Source: Henriciella sp.
GTDB lineage: Bacteria > Pseudomonadota > Alphaproteobacteria > Caulobacterales > Hyphomonadaceae
DNA: 49,429 nt
Direction: 5' to 3'
NCBI GenBank assembly: GCA_021776655.1
Contig: JAJFFK010000036.1
Location: 1 to 49,429 of the forward strand
Shown: one piece after another, positions 18,377 through 26,160 of the stretch
How positions within the stretch are numbered: the first letter of the stretch is position 1
Layout of the letters: every line of letters starts with the position of its first letter
Made by a program: the position numbers and the translations under genes
Notes under the pieces: model-generated
The model's database searches: none
Told to the model about the DNA's origin: nothing
What the model saw: only the letters and a program-made list of their open reading frames with translations

Positions 18377-20116
18377 ATCAGTAAGTCCTTACGCCTCATC
18401 GTGCTGTCCGTGCTGCTGATTGTCGCTGGGTCGGGCCTTGCCGCTTTTGTCCAGACGAGCGGGGGCCGCGTCGACGTCAAAACGGTTCAGTTTGAAGGGG
18501 CAGGCGGGCAGGTCTATCATGCGCAGCTATACATTCCCGACGGTGTGACGGCCGAAAACCCGGCCCCTGCGATCCTCGCGACGCACGGCTATATCAATAC
18601 AAACGAGACCCAATCACCGTTCGCAATTGAGTTCTCACGTCGCGGCTATGTCGTTCTCGCGCCGGATCAGCCGGGCCACGGCTATAGCGCGCCTCCGGCC
18701 TTTGCCAACGCGCTTGGCGGGCTCGATACGTTGACTTATTTGCGCGCGCTGGACTTTGTTGACCCCGACAATATCGGGCTTGAAGGCCATTCGATGGGCG
18801 GCTGGTCGTCGCTTTTTGCCGCCGCCACACACCTTGATGGCTACCGATCAATGGTGCTTGAGGGATCGTCCACCGGAACTCTCGGCGCGCCTGAGGGCAC
18901 GGCTGAATTCCCGCGCAATCTCGCCGTGGTGTTCTCAAAATATGATGAGTTTTCAGGGCTCATGTGGGACACGCCGCGCGCTCTCGAGATTGTCTCCGCA
19001 GACAAATTGAAAACCCTGTTTGGCACGCAAGACCCGGTCGTGCCGGGCCAGCTTTACGGCTCGATAGAAGACGGCACCGCGCGCATCTTGCACCAGCCCT
19101 CAACCACCCATCCGGGCGACCATTTCTCTAGCGCGGCGGTCGGTTATACCATCGATTGGTTCGACCAGACCCTTGTCGGGGCCAAGCCTTTGCCTGTGTC
19201 CAATCAGGTCTGGATATGGAAAGAGGTCGGCACACTGATCGCCCTGATCGGGATGGTTCTCTTGCTGCCCCCAGTTGGATCAGTCCTGCTTCGATTGCCG
19301 ATATTTCAGCCCTTGAGGAGATGCCCTGAAATGGGCGCAGGATTGACGGGTCGCGGCTGGTGGGGCGGTGCTGCAGTGTTCATGGCCTATTTCCCATTGC
19401 GCATCGTACCGGAAGTGTTCGGCTGGAAAGCCACCGCGATCTTTGGTCAGGAGGTGACCAATACGCTGATTTTCTGGAGCACGATAACCGGCGCGATCTC
19501 GCTTCTCCTCTTCACCGCATGGCATCGATTGTCGAACCGTAAACAGGGCGCGACGCTGGCAAACTATGGCGCGGTGTGGCGCGATGGCGGGAGCGCAAAG
19601 AAACTTGGCCTGTCAGTCTTGCTTGCGCTTGGCGTCGCAGCCGCCGCGTATCTCAGTCTGATCATGGTTGCATTCACCCTTGGCGTAGACTTCCGGATTT
19701 GGGTCTTCGGCGTCAAACCGCTCAGTCTTTTACAAGCGCGCATTGCAATGTCTTACCTGTTGCCTTTCACGGCCTTCTTCCTCGTCACCGCGCTCGCTTT
19801 GCATGGCCAACTGCGCCGCCCTGAATGGTCGTTATGGCGTGAGTTTGTGGTCAACTGGCTGTTGCTGACCGGGCCGTGGTTGATCCTGCTGGCCGTGCAA
19901 TACGCGCCGCTCCTAACCGGCGGTACACTGGCGCTCGCGATCTTCCCGCTATTCACGATCATCGCGCTCCAGTTTGTCCCGCTGATGACAATTGCTGCGA
20001 TTGTCTTCACTGGGATGTATCGGCTAACCGGGCGGATCTATGCCGGGGCCTTCGTCAACGGCCTGCTATTCACGTGGATCGTCGTCGCCTCGCAAGCCAC
20101 GCACTTTGCTTACTAG
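18377..20116 (+). CDS. Membrane alpha/beta hydrolase, probable ATC start
   Basis: It has an N-terminal signal anchor, a serine-hydrolase domain (about 30-260) with the nucleophile elbow GLEGHSMGGWSS (Ser near 139) and HGY/DQPGHG loops, then a C-terminal region with about six to eight membrane segments (from about residue 275). No ATG or GTG lies at the expected place. GTG 18401 would cut the signal sequence and has no ribosome site, whereas ATC 18377 follows GGGGAGGGAG by the right distance and gives a clean N-terminus reading (M)SKSLRLIVLSV. The hydrolase substrate is not known. It could also be an esterase or peptidase of the DLH/prolyl-oligopeptidase type. Confidence 0.8.
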   Translation: MSKSLRLIVLSVLLIVAGSGLAAFVQTSGGRVDVKTVQFEGAGGQVYHAQLYIPDGVTAENPAPAILATHGYINTNETQSPFAIEFSRRGYVVLAPDQPGHGYSAPPAFANALGGLDTLTYLRALDFVDPDNIGLEGHSMGGWSSLFAAATHLDGYRSMVLEGSSTGTLGAPEGTAEFPRNLAVVFSKYDEFSGLMWDTPRALEIVSADKLKTLFGTQDPVVPGQLYGSIEDGTARILHQPSTTHPGDHFSSAAVGYTIDWFDQTLVGAKPLPVSNQVWIWKEVGTLIALIGMVLLLPPVGSVLLRLPIFQPLRRCPEMGAGLTGRGWWGGAAVFMAYFPLRIVPEVFGWKATAIFGQEVTNTLIFWSTITGAISLLLFTAWHRLSNRKQGATLANYGAVWRDGGSAKKLGLSVLLALGVAAAAYLSLIMVAFTLGVDFRIWVFGVKPLSLLQARIAMSYLLPFTAFFLVTALALHGQLRRPEWSLWREFVVNWLLLTGPWLILLAVQYAPLLTGGTLALAIFPLFTIIALQFVPLMTIAAIVFTGMYRLTGRIYAGAFVNGLLFTWIVVASQATHFAY

Positions 20117-20122
20117 CCCCCT

Positions 20123-20151
20123 TTGACGCCCCCCGCGTAAACCGGCTATCG
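20123..20151 (+). promoter_or_regulatory. Sigma-70-type promoter for the dioxygenase gene
   Basis: TTGACG (20123-20128) and CTATCG (20146-20151) are separated by exactly 17 bases and lie 30 bases before the ATG at 20182, with a GGAAGG ribosome site between them. This fits the TTGAC-N17-CTAT pattern common in alphaproteobacteria. Confidence 0.6.
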
Positions 20152-20181
20152 TTTTTCCAACAGCATTGTGGAAGGCCTTTC

Positions 20182-21030
20182 ATGACCCTGACCATCACCC
20201 CGACCCAAGGCGTCGGCGCGGAAATTACCGGCATTGACCTCAAAGCCCTCTCCGACGCTGAGTTCCAGGCCATCGAGCAAGCCTTCGCTGAGCACGGCGC
20301 CATTTTCTTCCGCGACCAGGACACCAATGAGGACGACCATATCGCCTTTGCGCAGCGGTTCGGCGACATAAATATCAACCGCTTCTTCGGCGCGCATCCC
20401 GGCTATCCCCAGATCGCCATGGTGGCCAAGGAGCCCGGCGATACCGACAATATTGGCGGCGGCTGGCACACCGACCATTCGTATGATTTCGAGCCAGCGC
20501 TCGGCTCTGTCCTCGTCGCCCGCGAATTGCCCGCGACCGGCGGCGACACGATGTTCGCTTCGATGTATGCGGCCTATGAAACGCTAGACGATGAGTTGAA
20601 ATCCGCCATTGAAGGTCGCAACGCCGTCCATTCCGGTCGCCATATTTTCGGCGAAGGCGCTGATACCCATTACAATCAAAGCGATGCAGGCGAGGGCCGG
20701 ATTGGCAATTCCGATGTCGCCGAAACCCTGAAAGACCCGGTCCACCCGGTCGTCATCACCCATCCGCTTAGTGGCAAGAAAGCGCTCTATGTCAATCCCG
20801 CCTTCACCGTCTCGTTCGAAGGCGAGAGCCGCGACGAGTCCGCGCCGCTGATGTCGAAACTGTTCGCGCATGTGTTCAGCAGTCACGCGCTCCACACGCG
20901 GTTCGTCTGGAAACCGGGCAGTATCGCGATGTGGGACAATTGCTCAACCTGGCATTGGGCCCTGAATGATTACCAAGGCCAGCGCCGCATCATGCACCGC
21001 ATCACAATCGAAGGCTGCGCCTTACACTAA
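20182..21030 (+). CDS. TauD/TfdA-family Fe(II)/2-oxoglutarate dioxygenase
   Basis: The 282-residue enzyme is expected to hydroxylate a small organic acid or sulfonate with O2 and 2-oxoglutarate. The iron facial triad is H96 and D98 in WHTDHSY and a distal His in the TWHWALND segment (near 255); the oxoglutarate-binding Arg is probably in RRIMHRITIEG. Start ATG 20182 follows a good promoter and ribosome site. It resembles taurine dioxygenase in layout, but no sulfonate transporter is adjacent, so the substrate remains open. A second dioxygenase of equal length is at 44474. Confidence 0.9.
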   Translation: MTLTITPTQGVGAEITGIDLKALSDAEFQAIEQAFAEHGAIFFRDQDTNEDDHIAFAQRFGDININRFFGAHPGYPQIAMVAKEPGDTDNIGGGWHTDHSYDFEPALGSVLVARELPATGGDTMFASMYAAYETLDDELKSAIEGRNAVHSGRHIFGEGADTHYNQSDAGEGRIGNSDVAETLKDPVHPVVITHPLSGKKALYVNPAFTVSFEGESRDESAPLMSKLFAHVFSSHALHTRFVWKPGSIAMWDNCSTWHWALNDYQGQRRIMHRITIEGCALH

Positions 21031-21144
21031 TCGTCGGTTGCACCGACATAGATCGCAATCAGCGCGATCATGCCTGCGTAACGGAACGCGGAGTCCAAGA
21101 CGGGGCTGTGACGCCGGGGGCAGGCATCGCGGCAAGACCATCGT

Positions 21145-21627
21145 TACGCCCGCTCCGATCGGGGGCATCCGTGCGACCCCATCACCCGGACTTTTTTTCC
21201 GCCGATAGCCACGCAGGTGGGTCTCCAAGGACCGCTCTATCCCCCAATTCGTGGCGGTGCGTTCCTCCATCAATCCCCGTCGCCACGGGCGTTTTCGGGG
21301 CATTGGGGCGTGCTCAAAATAAAACTTGTCCTCCCCCCTATGACCCTGACCTATACTCCTGCCCATGGATTTTGCGTTGCAACCCCATCTCTACAGACAC
21401 GTCCCGGTTCTCTATTGGCCGTGGGTCTTCTGGCAGCTCTGGCGCATCGCGCTTTGGGGCGAGCTGACCGGGCGCGATGTGTTGGTCACCGTCGACGAGA
21501 CCGGCCGGGTTCATATCCGCCACGTGAGCGACGACCCAAGCCTCTGGACGCCGAGCCTCTATCCGCATTTACACGAATATTATCTCTCCACCCGCCTTCC
21601 CGGCGAACGCCGGGATCTCTGGCGCTG
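21145..21627. repeat. Duplicated block, copy 1 (partner at 48949-49429)
   Basis: About 480 bp are shared in direct orientation with the right end of the window. The first 175 bp, which look non-coding, differ at only about ten positions. The following part covers a short spacer and the first about 88 codons of a paired small gene. A hairpin (GATACCCAC/GTGGGTATC in copy 2) is partly decayed here. A T7 run here is T6 in copy 2, which breaks the - strand frame and argues against coding on that strand. It occupies most of the space between the dioxygenase gene and 21365. Confidence 0.85.
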
Positions 21628-21811
21628 GCGGATTGAAGCGGCCTACGCGCCCGGTTTTGGTGTACAGGCCTGGATCATCTCACCGCGGGTTTTGGGCGCG
21701 GTGGCCTTCCGCTTTTTCACCCCAACTCAACTTGTCATCCCGGACTGTGTGCAAACACATATCCGGGACCCGGTGGTGTGCGAGCCGGGCTCTGGTTTTG
21801 CGAAGCGCTAA
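21365..21811 (+). CDS. Small protein of unknown function, member of a duplicated pair
   Basis: The 148 residues start MDFALQPHLYRHVPVLYWPW and contain an aromatic hydrophobic stretch (about 11-31), a short beta-like part (DVLVTVDETGRVHIRHV) and a WRWRIEAAYAPGFGVQAW segment. A paralogue begins at 49167. The last about 25 residues are encoded by a dispersed palindromic repeat (from 21734), so the C-terminus looks altered by repeat insertion. I recognise no family. Confidence 0.6.
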   Translation: MDFALQPHLYRHVPVLYWPWVFWQLWRIALWGELTGRDVLVTVDETGRVHIRHVSDDPSLWTPSLYPHLHEYYLSTRLPGERRDLWRWRIEAAYAPGFGVQAWIISPRVLGAVAFRFFTPTQLVIPDCVQTHIRDPVVCEPGSGFAKR

Positions 21812-22150
21812 GCCCCTTCGGGGCACGCTTCGCGAAGCGGGTTCCGCGCCTTCGGCGCATGAACCAAGCTCAGGGCTCTGGTTTTATCCCGCGCTAAGCG
21901 CCTTGCGGCGCACGCGGGACAGCAGGTTCCGTATCGGGCTTCGCCCTCACATGAACCGGGCTCGGGGCTGTTTCTCTCCAACTCAAATTTAATCCCGGAC
22001 GCCACACGGCGCACCGGACACAGGTGCTGCCCGTAACTGTCGGAGATACAGCCCTGAGCTTGGTTCAGGACACCCGTGGGTGGCAGCGCGAAGCGCTGTC
22101 GCGGAACCTGCTTCGCGAAGCATGCCCGCAGGGCTTAGCGCGTCGCAAAA
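21734..22150. repeat. Cluster of palindromic repeats
   Basis: Holds a half copy of the GTCATCCCGG repeat (21734-21772) and hairpins of one architecture at 21800-21834 and 21887-21919, with a more degenerate inverted copy near 22107-22150. The hairpins share a TAAGC...GCAyGC frame, while the loop-proximal stem changes in a compensated way: GCCCC-TTC-GGGGC in one, GCGCC-TTGC-GGCGC in another. The rest of 21812-22185 shows no gene that I can support. Confidence 0.7.
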
Positions 22151-22185
22151 CACGCGTTGCGCAAAACTCAAAGACTACCCTCAAC

Positions 22186-22214
22186 AAAAAACCCCGACCA
22201 TCTGGCCGGGGTTT
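22186..22214 (-). terminator. Rho-independent terminator after the thiolase
   Basis: On the - strand a 12-bp stem (22203-22214 with 22189-22200, one G-U pair) with a 2-base gap at the loop is followed by six T residues. It begins 25 bases after the thiolase stop codon. Confidence 0.88.
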
Positions 22215-22238
22215 CTAAATTCGTGTCTTCGAAATCTC

Positions 22239-23444
22239 CTAGAGGAATTCGAACAGGCCAGCTGCGCCTTGGCCGCCACCGATACACATGGTGACAACGC
22301 CGTATTTGGCTTTGCGGCGGCGTCCTTCGAGCAAGATAGATCCTGTGCAACGCGCGCCGGTCATGCCGAATGGATGGCCGATAGAGATCGCACCGCCATT
22401 GACGTTATATTTCTCAGGATCAATGCCGAGACGATCCCGCGCATACAGGCATTGCGAGGCGAACGCTTCGTTCAGCTCCCAAAGATCAATGTCGTCAACT
22501 TTCAGGCCGTGACGCTCAAGCAGGCGTGGCACAGCGAACACTGGTCCGATGCCCATTTCGTCTGGATCACAGCCCGCGACGTTAAAGCCCATGAACCGGC
22601 CGAGCGGTTCAATCCCGCGTTTGGCAGCTTCTGCAGCTTCCATAACCACAACAGCAGCAGCGCCATCAGACAATTGCGAGGCGTTACCGGCGGTGACAAA
22701 CTTGCCTTCTTTGACTTGCATCCCACCTTTGAAAACTGGCTTCAGACCGGCCAGCGCCTCAACAGTCGTGCCGGGACGATTACACTCATCGCGGTCACAT
22801 GTGACGTCTTCAAACGTCTCTTCGCCGGTTTCCTTGTTGACCAGTTTCATCCGCGTTTTCAGTGGAGCAATTTCCTCCGCCATATGCCCGGCTTTCTGAA
22901 ACTCGTGCGTGCGACGTTGAGATTCCGCGGCATATTCGTCTTGAGCTTCGCGTGAAATATTATACCGATCCGCGACGATTTCGGCGGTTTCGATCATCGC
23001 CATCCAGATCGCCGGATGGGTCTTGAACAGCTCGTCTTCCATGATGCGATGCCGGTTCATGTGGCCTGAATGAGAGACCAAAGACAGGCTTTCAACCCCG
23101 CCGCCAATTGCGACAGGCGCGCCTTCAGTGATCACTGTATGGGCCGCGTTGGCAATCGCTTGCAGACCGGATGAGCAGAAACGGTTGATCGTTGCACCGG
23201 CGGTCGAAGTTGGGCAGCCAGCCCAAAGCGCCGCGTTACGGGCGATATTCATGCCGGTCGCGCCTTCAGGCTGCGCCGCGCCGAGATACACATCTTCAAC
23301 TTCAGCCGCGTCGATGCCAGCGCGCGCGATGGCGTGCTTGATCGCGTGACCCGCCATGGTGATACCGTGCGTGTCGTTAAGTGAACCCCGGCCTGTCTTG
23401 GCCATACCGGTTCGAGCGGTGGATACGATGACAGCTTCGCGCAT
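22239..23444 (-). CDS. Acetyl-CoA acyltransferase (thiolase)
   Basis: It condenses acyl-CoAs or cleaves 3-ketoacyl-CoA with CoA. The 401 residues from the preferred start carry the acyl-binding Cys near residue 90 in [10 protein letters not shown], the active-site His in [16 protein letters not shown] and the second Cys in [14 protein letters not shown], preceded by ELNEAFA. ATG 23444 (MREAV) is chosen over 23459 because a GGAGAC ribosome site inside the longer frame sits about 8 bases before it. Sequence style is nearer to FadA/FadI-type 3-ketoacyl-CoA thiolases than to PhaA. It stands alone, with a promoter presumably in 23460-23530. Confidence 0.93.
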   Translation of the reverse strand: MREAVIVSTARTGMAKTGRGSLNDTHGITMAGHAIKHAIARAGIDAAEVEDVYLGAAQPEGATGMNIARNAALWAGCPTSTAGATINRFCSSGLQAIANAAHTVITEGAPVAIGGGVESLSLVSHSGHMNRHRIMEDELFKTHPAIWMAMIETAEIVADRYNISREAQDEYAAESQRRTHEFQKAGHMAEEIAPLKTRMKLVNKETGEETFEDVTCDRDECNRPGTTVEALAGLKPVFKGGMQVKEGKFVTAGNASQLSDGAAAVVVMEAAEAAKRGIEPLGRFMGFNVAGCDPDEMGIGPVFAVPRLLERHGLKVDDIDLWELNEAFASQCLYARDRLGIDPEKYNVNGGAISIGHPFGMTGARCTGSILLEGRRRKAKYGVVTMCIGGGQGAAGLFEFL

Positions 23445-23538
23445 AATGATAGTCTCCATAATGGGTTATGTTGCGGCGCACTCTAGCGACCCAAACTGGC
23501 CAGCGCTAGGGGTTACGTTGACGTAAAAGCAAAGGACG

Positions 23539-23643
23539 TCGCGGAAAGCTCTTCACGAAACCAACACACCGATGCTAACCCATCCAGACAAGATTTATCC
23601 CGGTCAGGTTCTGCGCATTCCGCGCGGCAAGGCGAAAGCCTGA
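23539..23643 (+). pseudogene. Relic of a LysM-domain (YgaU-like) C-terminus
   Basis: In the + frame ending at TGA 23641-23643 the residues read HETNTPMLTHPDKIYPGQ and then VLRIPRG. This closely follows the closing LysM sequence of YgaU-like peptidoglycan/potassium-binding proteins. Nothing upstream continues the domain, and the thiolase gene starts only about 100 bp away. It is best seen as a leftover of a deleted gene; a 23-residue peptide from ATG 23572 is possible but has no clear ribosome site. Confidence 0.6.
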
Positions 23644-23672
23644 GAACACTCTGCGTAAATAAAGGAAACAGG

Positions 23673-24410
23673 ATGCGTTCCAAATATCTTCTTGCGGCAG
23701 CGTTTGCCAGTGTCGGCGCTAGTTGTACGCCAGTGTCGCCTGTGCCAGATAATGCTGCTGAAAACAGCGACGCAGCATCTATAGTGCTGAACGGCAGAGA
23801 TATTTCGGAACCGATAACCGCCACGCAGCTGCATCGACCCGGCGACACAATTCCCGCCAGCGCGGATACCGACCGCGACGACGTTCCGCGCGACAAGGAT
23901 GGTCGCCCGTTCACGCATGAATATCTCGGCAAGGTCATTCCGGCTTTCGAAGGTCAAACCGCCGATGGTGAGGCCTATTCATCTGAGGCTTTGCTCGGGA
24001 AATGGACCATCATAGAGGTGTGGGGCCTGTGGTGCCATGACTCTATGCGCGATGCGCCATATGCCGCCGCTTTGTCGACAGCGCTAAGACAGGATCCAGA
24101 CATCGATTTCATGTCGGTCCACACACCGCATACAAAAGAGGAAGCCGATACAGCATTTGCCGAATACAATTCTGTCGCTGCGTATTTTGACGAGAAAGGC
24201 TACAGTTTCCTGACCGTAGTCGACACGGACGCGTCGATCCGCACCAATCTGCATATTCGCTGGACGCCAAGTTATCTTCTGATTGCTCCGGATGGGTCAA
24301 TGCAGGGCTTCCGAACCGGACTTTCAGTTGCCGACGACGAGCCGGTTAAGGACTTCGTGCGGCAAATTTCAGAGATTCGCGGCGAATGGATGCAAAGCGA
24401 AAACGACTAG
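23673..24410 (+). CDS. Redoxin-like lipoprotein with a single active-site Cys
   Basis: A lipoprotein signal ends in VGASC (Cys18). A disordered Asp/Ala-rich stretch follows, then a thioredoxin-fold domain of the TlpA/AhpC-TSA type (about 85-240). The active site reads VWGLWCHDS: Cys121 is kept, but the usual second Cys of CxxC is Ser124. The cis-Pro motif WTPSYLLIAPDG is present. With one Cys it cannot act as a simple dithiol reductant; a glutathione-type, peroxidase or disulfide-trapping mode is possible but unproven. It is secreted and anchored to a membrane. Confidence 0.82.
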   Translation: MRSKYLLAAAFASVGASCTPVSPVPDNAAENSDAASIVLNGRDISEPITATQLHRPGDTIPASADTDRDDVPRDKDGRPFTHEYLGKVIPAFEGQTADGEAYSSEALLGKWTIIEVWGLWCHDSMRDAPYAAALSTALRQDPDIDFMSVHTPHTKEEADTAFAEYNSVAAYFDEKGYSFLTVVDTDASIRTNLHIRWTPSYLLIAPDGSMQGFRTGLSVADDEPVKDFVRQISEIRGEWMQSEND

Positions 24411-24531
24411 GGCATGAGCTGAAACGGTTCAAATGTGGCGATCTCAAGGCGCATTCGTACACACGTACGAGTCTTGTGCGAGAAAAACAGCGCTTTACCG
24501 GAATTTCATGCGGAAAGCGTGCAGAACCCCT

Positions 24532-24560
24532 TTGAAAATTCGCGCGTCAGGGGGTACTAA
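24532..24560 (+). promoter_or_regulatory. Sigma-70-type promoter for the acidic-protein gene
   Basis: TTGAAA (24532-24537) and TACTAA (24555-24560) are 17 bases apart and end 37 bases before the ATG at 24598. An AAGGT site near 24582-24586 is the likely ribosome site. Confidence 0.6.
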
Positions 24561-24597
24561 CAACACGTAAATAATTCACAACAAGGTAACCCTCCCA

Positions 24598-25941
24598 ATG
24601 TTGCATCCTTCAACACAAAAGCTGATAGACCGTCTCGCTGAAATGACAGAGCGCGGCAAACTTGACTGGACTGATGCGGGAAATCAAGGCGTCAATTATG
24701 TCACCGAAGGGTACAGCGTTTCACTGGTTGGCGTCCCCGCTGAGCTTGTGATCACGAGCAGTGAAGGCAAGGAACTTGAACGTGCAACAGCGCAGGAACT
24801 GGCCGACACACCATCCGATAGCCAAGGGACTTATGCCAGCGTCATCGCCGCTCTTGTGAAAGCCGCAACCCGGATTGCCCGTGGCACCGAAACCGCTATT
24901 AGCAGCTTGCTTGCTGATATGGATGAGCAGGGTGATGTGCCCGTAGAGGCTGAAGACAATGGCTCGGAAATCGAAGCCACCGGGGCTGACATAGAAGATG
25001 TTGTAGACGACACCGTAACATCCACCGAAGACTTGGTTGCTTCAGATCGAAGCGAGGCAACCCCTACCGCTGAGGTCCCTGTTTCTGAAGTTGAGGCACA
25101 GGAAGAGATAGCCGTTTCCCCTGAATCTGAAAGCGTTGAAGCCGATGCTGAACCGGACATGCGGGAAGCTGTCGCGCGGATGGCAAACGAGGTGAATGGA
25201 AGTGAGCCTGATGCCGCAAATGGCGATGCCGCGTATAAATATGTGCCATTTGGTCTCGCTGCCGCCCTCGCGACGCCAACGCTCACTCCCGATATTGAAA
25301 ACGCGAGCGATGAGACCGACGAAGATATAGCCCCGGCTGAGCCAGAAGCTGCACTTGATGTACCGCCTGTAGATCTGTCAGCCGACCAGGCGCCAGGCCC
25401 TGATACAGGTGACACTACTCCTGAGGCCACGGATCAACAAATCGTGCCTGCTTCAGACCCCAGTCTCCTTGCAGCGGTCGTCACCGAGCCTGCGGCCGAG
25501 ATCGTTGAAGAAACCACAATCCCGGCTGAGATCGAAGCTGAGGCAGCAAGCTTGGAGAACGCTCCGGCCAGCGCCAATCCTGAACCAGAACCAGAACCAG
25601 AACCAAACGACACTCCGGCACCGCAAAACTACAACCTTAGCGGCATCGGGGCCGGATTTGGATTTGGCGCACTGACCGCCACCACAGAGGCGACAGACGC
25701 GCCTGAAGCGACACCAGCCGAACCGCAGAACCGGATCGTCATCGACGCAACCGACGAAGTTGCGCTCAGCGATGTGGAGTCCCTGATGGAAGAGCCGGTT
25801 GCCGAAGCCATCCCGGAGATCCCCGTACCAGAGCAATCAACCGAAGCCCCGGATGAAGCCGATCCAGCCACTGCCGACACAAATACGGTGGAAGACCCAG
25901 CCGATCTGAAACCACGGACCCGGTTCAATCCCTGGACCTAG
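24598..25941 (+). CDS. Highly acidic, mostly disordered protein of unknown function
   Basis: The 447 residues divide into a folded N-terminal part (1 to about 105) that looks like a small alpha/beta domain (MLHPSTQKLIDRLAEMTERG to ARGTETAISSLLADM), a long Glu/Asp/Ala/Pro-rich region including a PEPEPEPEP run near 330, and a short basic-aromatic tail KPRTRFNPWT. There is no signal peptide or membrane segment, so it should be cytoplasmic. The tail contrasts strongly with the acidic body and could be a docking peptide. No family is recognised. It has its own promoter and stands alone ahead of a TonB receptor gene. Confidence 0.75.
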   Translation: MLHPSTQKLIDRLAEMTERGKLDWTDAGNQGVNYVTEGYSVSLVGVPAELVITSSEGKELERATAQELADTPSDSQGTYASVIAALVKAATRIARGTETAISSLLADMDEQGDVPVEAEDNGSEIEATGADIEDVVDDTVTSTEDLVASDRSEATPTAEVPVSEVEAQEEIAVSPESESVEADAEPDMREAVARMANEVNGSEPDAANGDAAYKYVPFGLAAALATPTLTPDIENASDETDEDIAPAEPEAALDVPPVDLSADQAPGPDTGDTTPEATDQQIVPASDPSLLAAVVTEPAAEIVEETTIPAEIEAEAASLENAPASANPEPEPEPEPNDTPAPQNYNLSGIGAGFGFGALTATTEATDAPEATPAEPQNRIVIDATDEVALSDVESLMEEPVAEAIPEIPVPEQSTEAPDEADPATADTNTVEDPADLKPRTRFNPWT

Positions 25942-26160
25942 GCTCAAGCCCGGTTAATCTCACCACTTGAAAACGCCGCTTTGTGGCATCGTGACCTATG
26001 CCTAAATGGTGCTTATCTCGTCACACATTTCCAAAATTTAGCGCTGATAGCGGCAATATAGCAGCCCGCTATCTTGCGGTGCAGCATGCCTTGTCACAAA
26101 CCCATTTCAGGGCGACTTGTTAGGTAGCTGCCCACCCTTTCGACATAAGGCACTCATTCC

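Noticed and set aside
19876-20181. Longer N-terminus for the dioxygenase at 20182
   Set aside because: It overlaps the hydrolase gene in another frame and precedes a good promoter and ribosome site.
21022-21366. - strand frame within the duplicated leader (ERTATNWGIERSLETHLRGYRR)
   Set aside because: A one-base difference in a T run shifts the frame between the two copies, so the conserved sequence is unlikely to be kept as protein.
25593-25616. Short tandem CAGAAC-type repeat as a possible microsatellite
   Set aside because: It encodes the PEPEPEP run of the acidic protein in frame and is too short to call a separate repeat feature.
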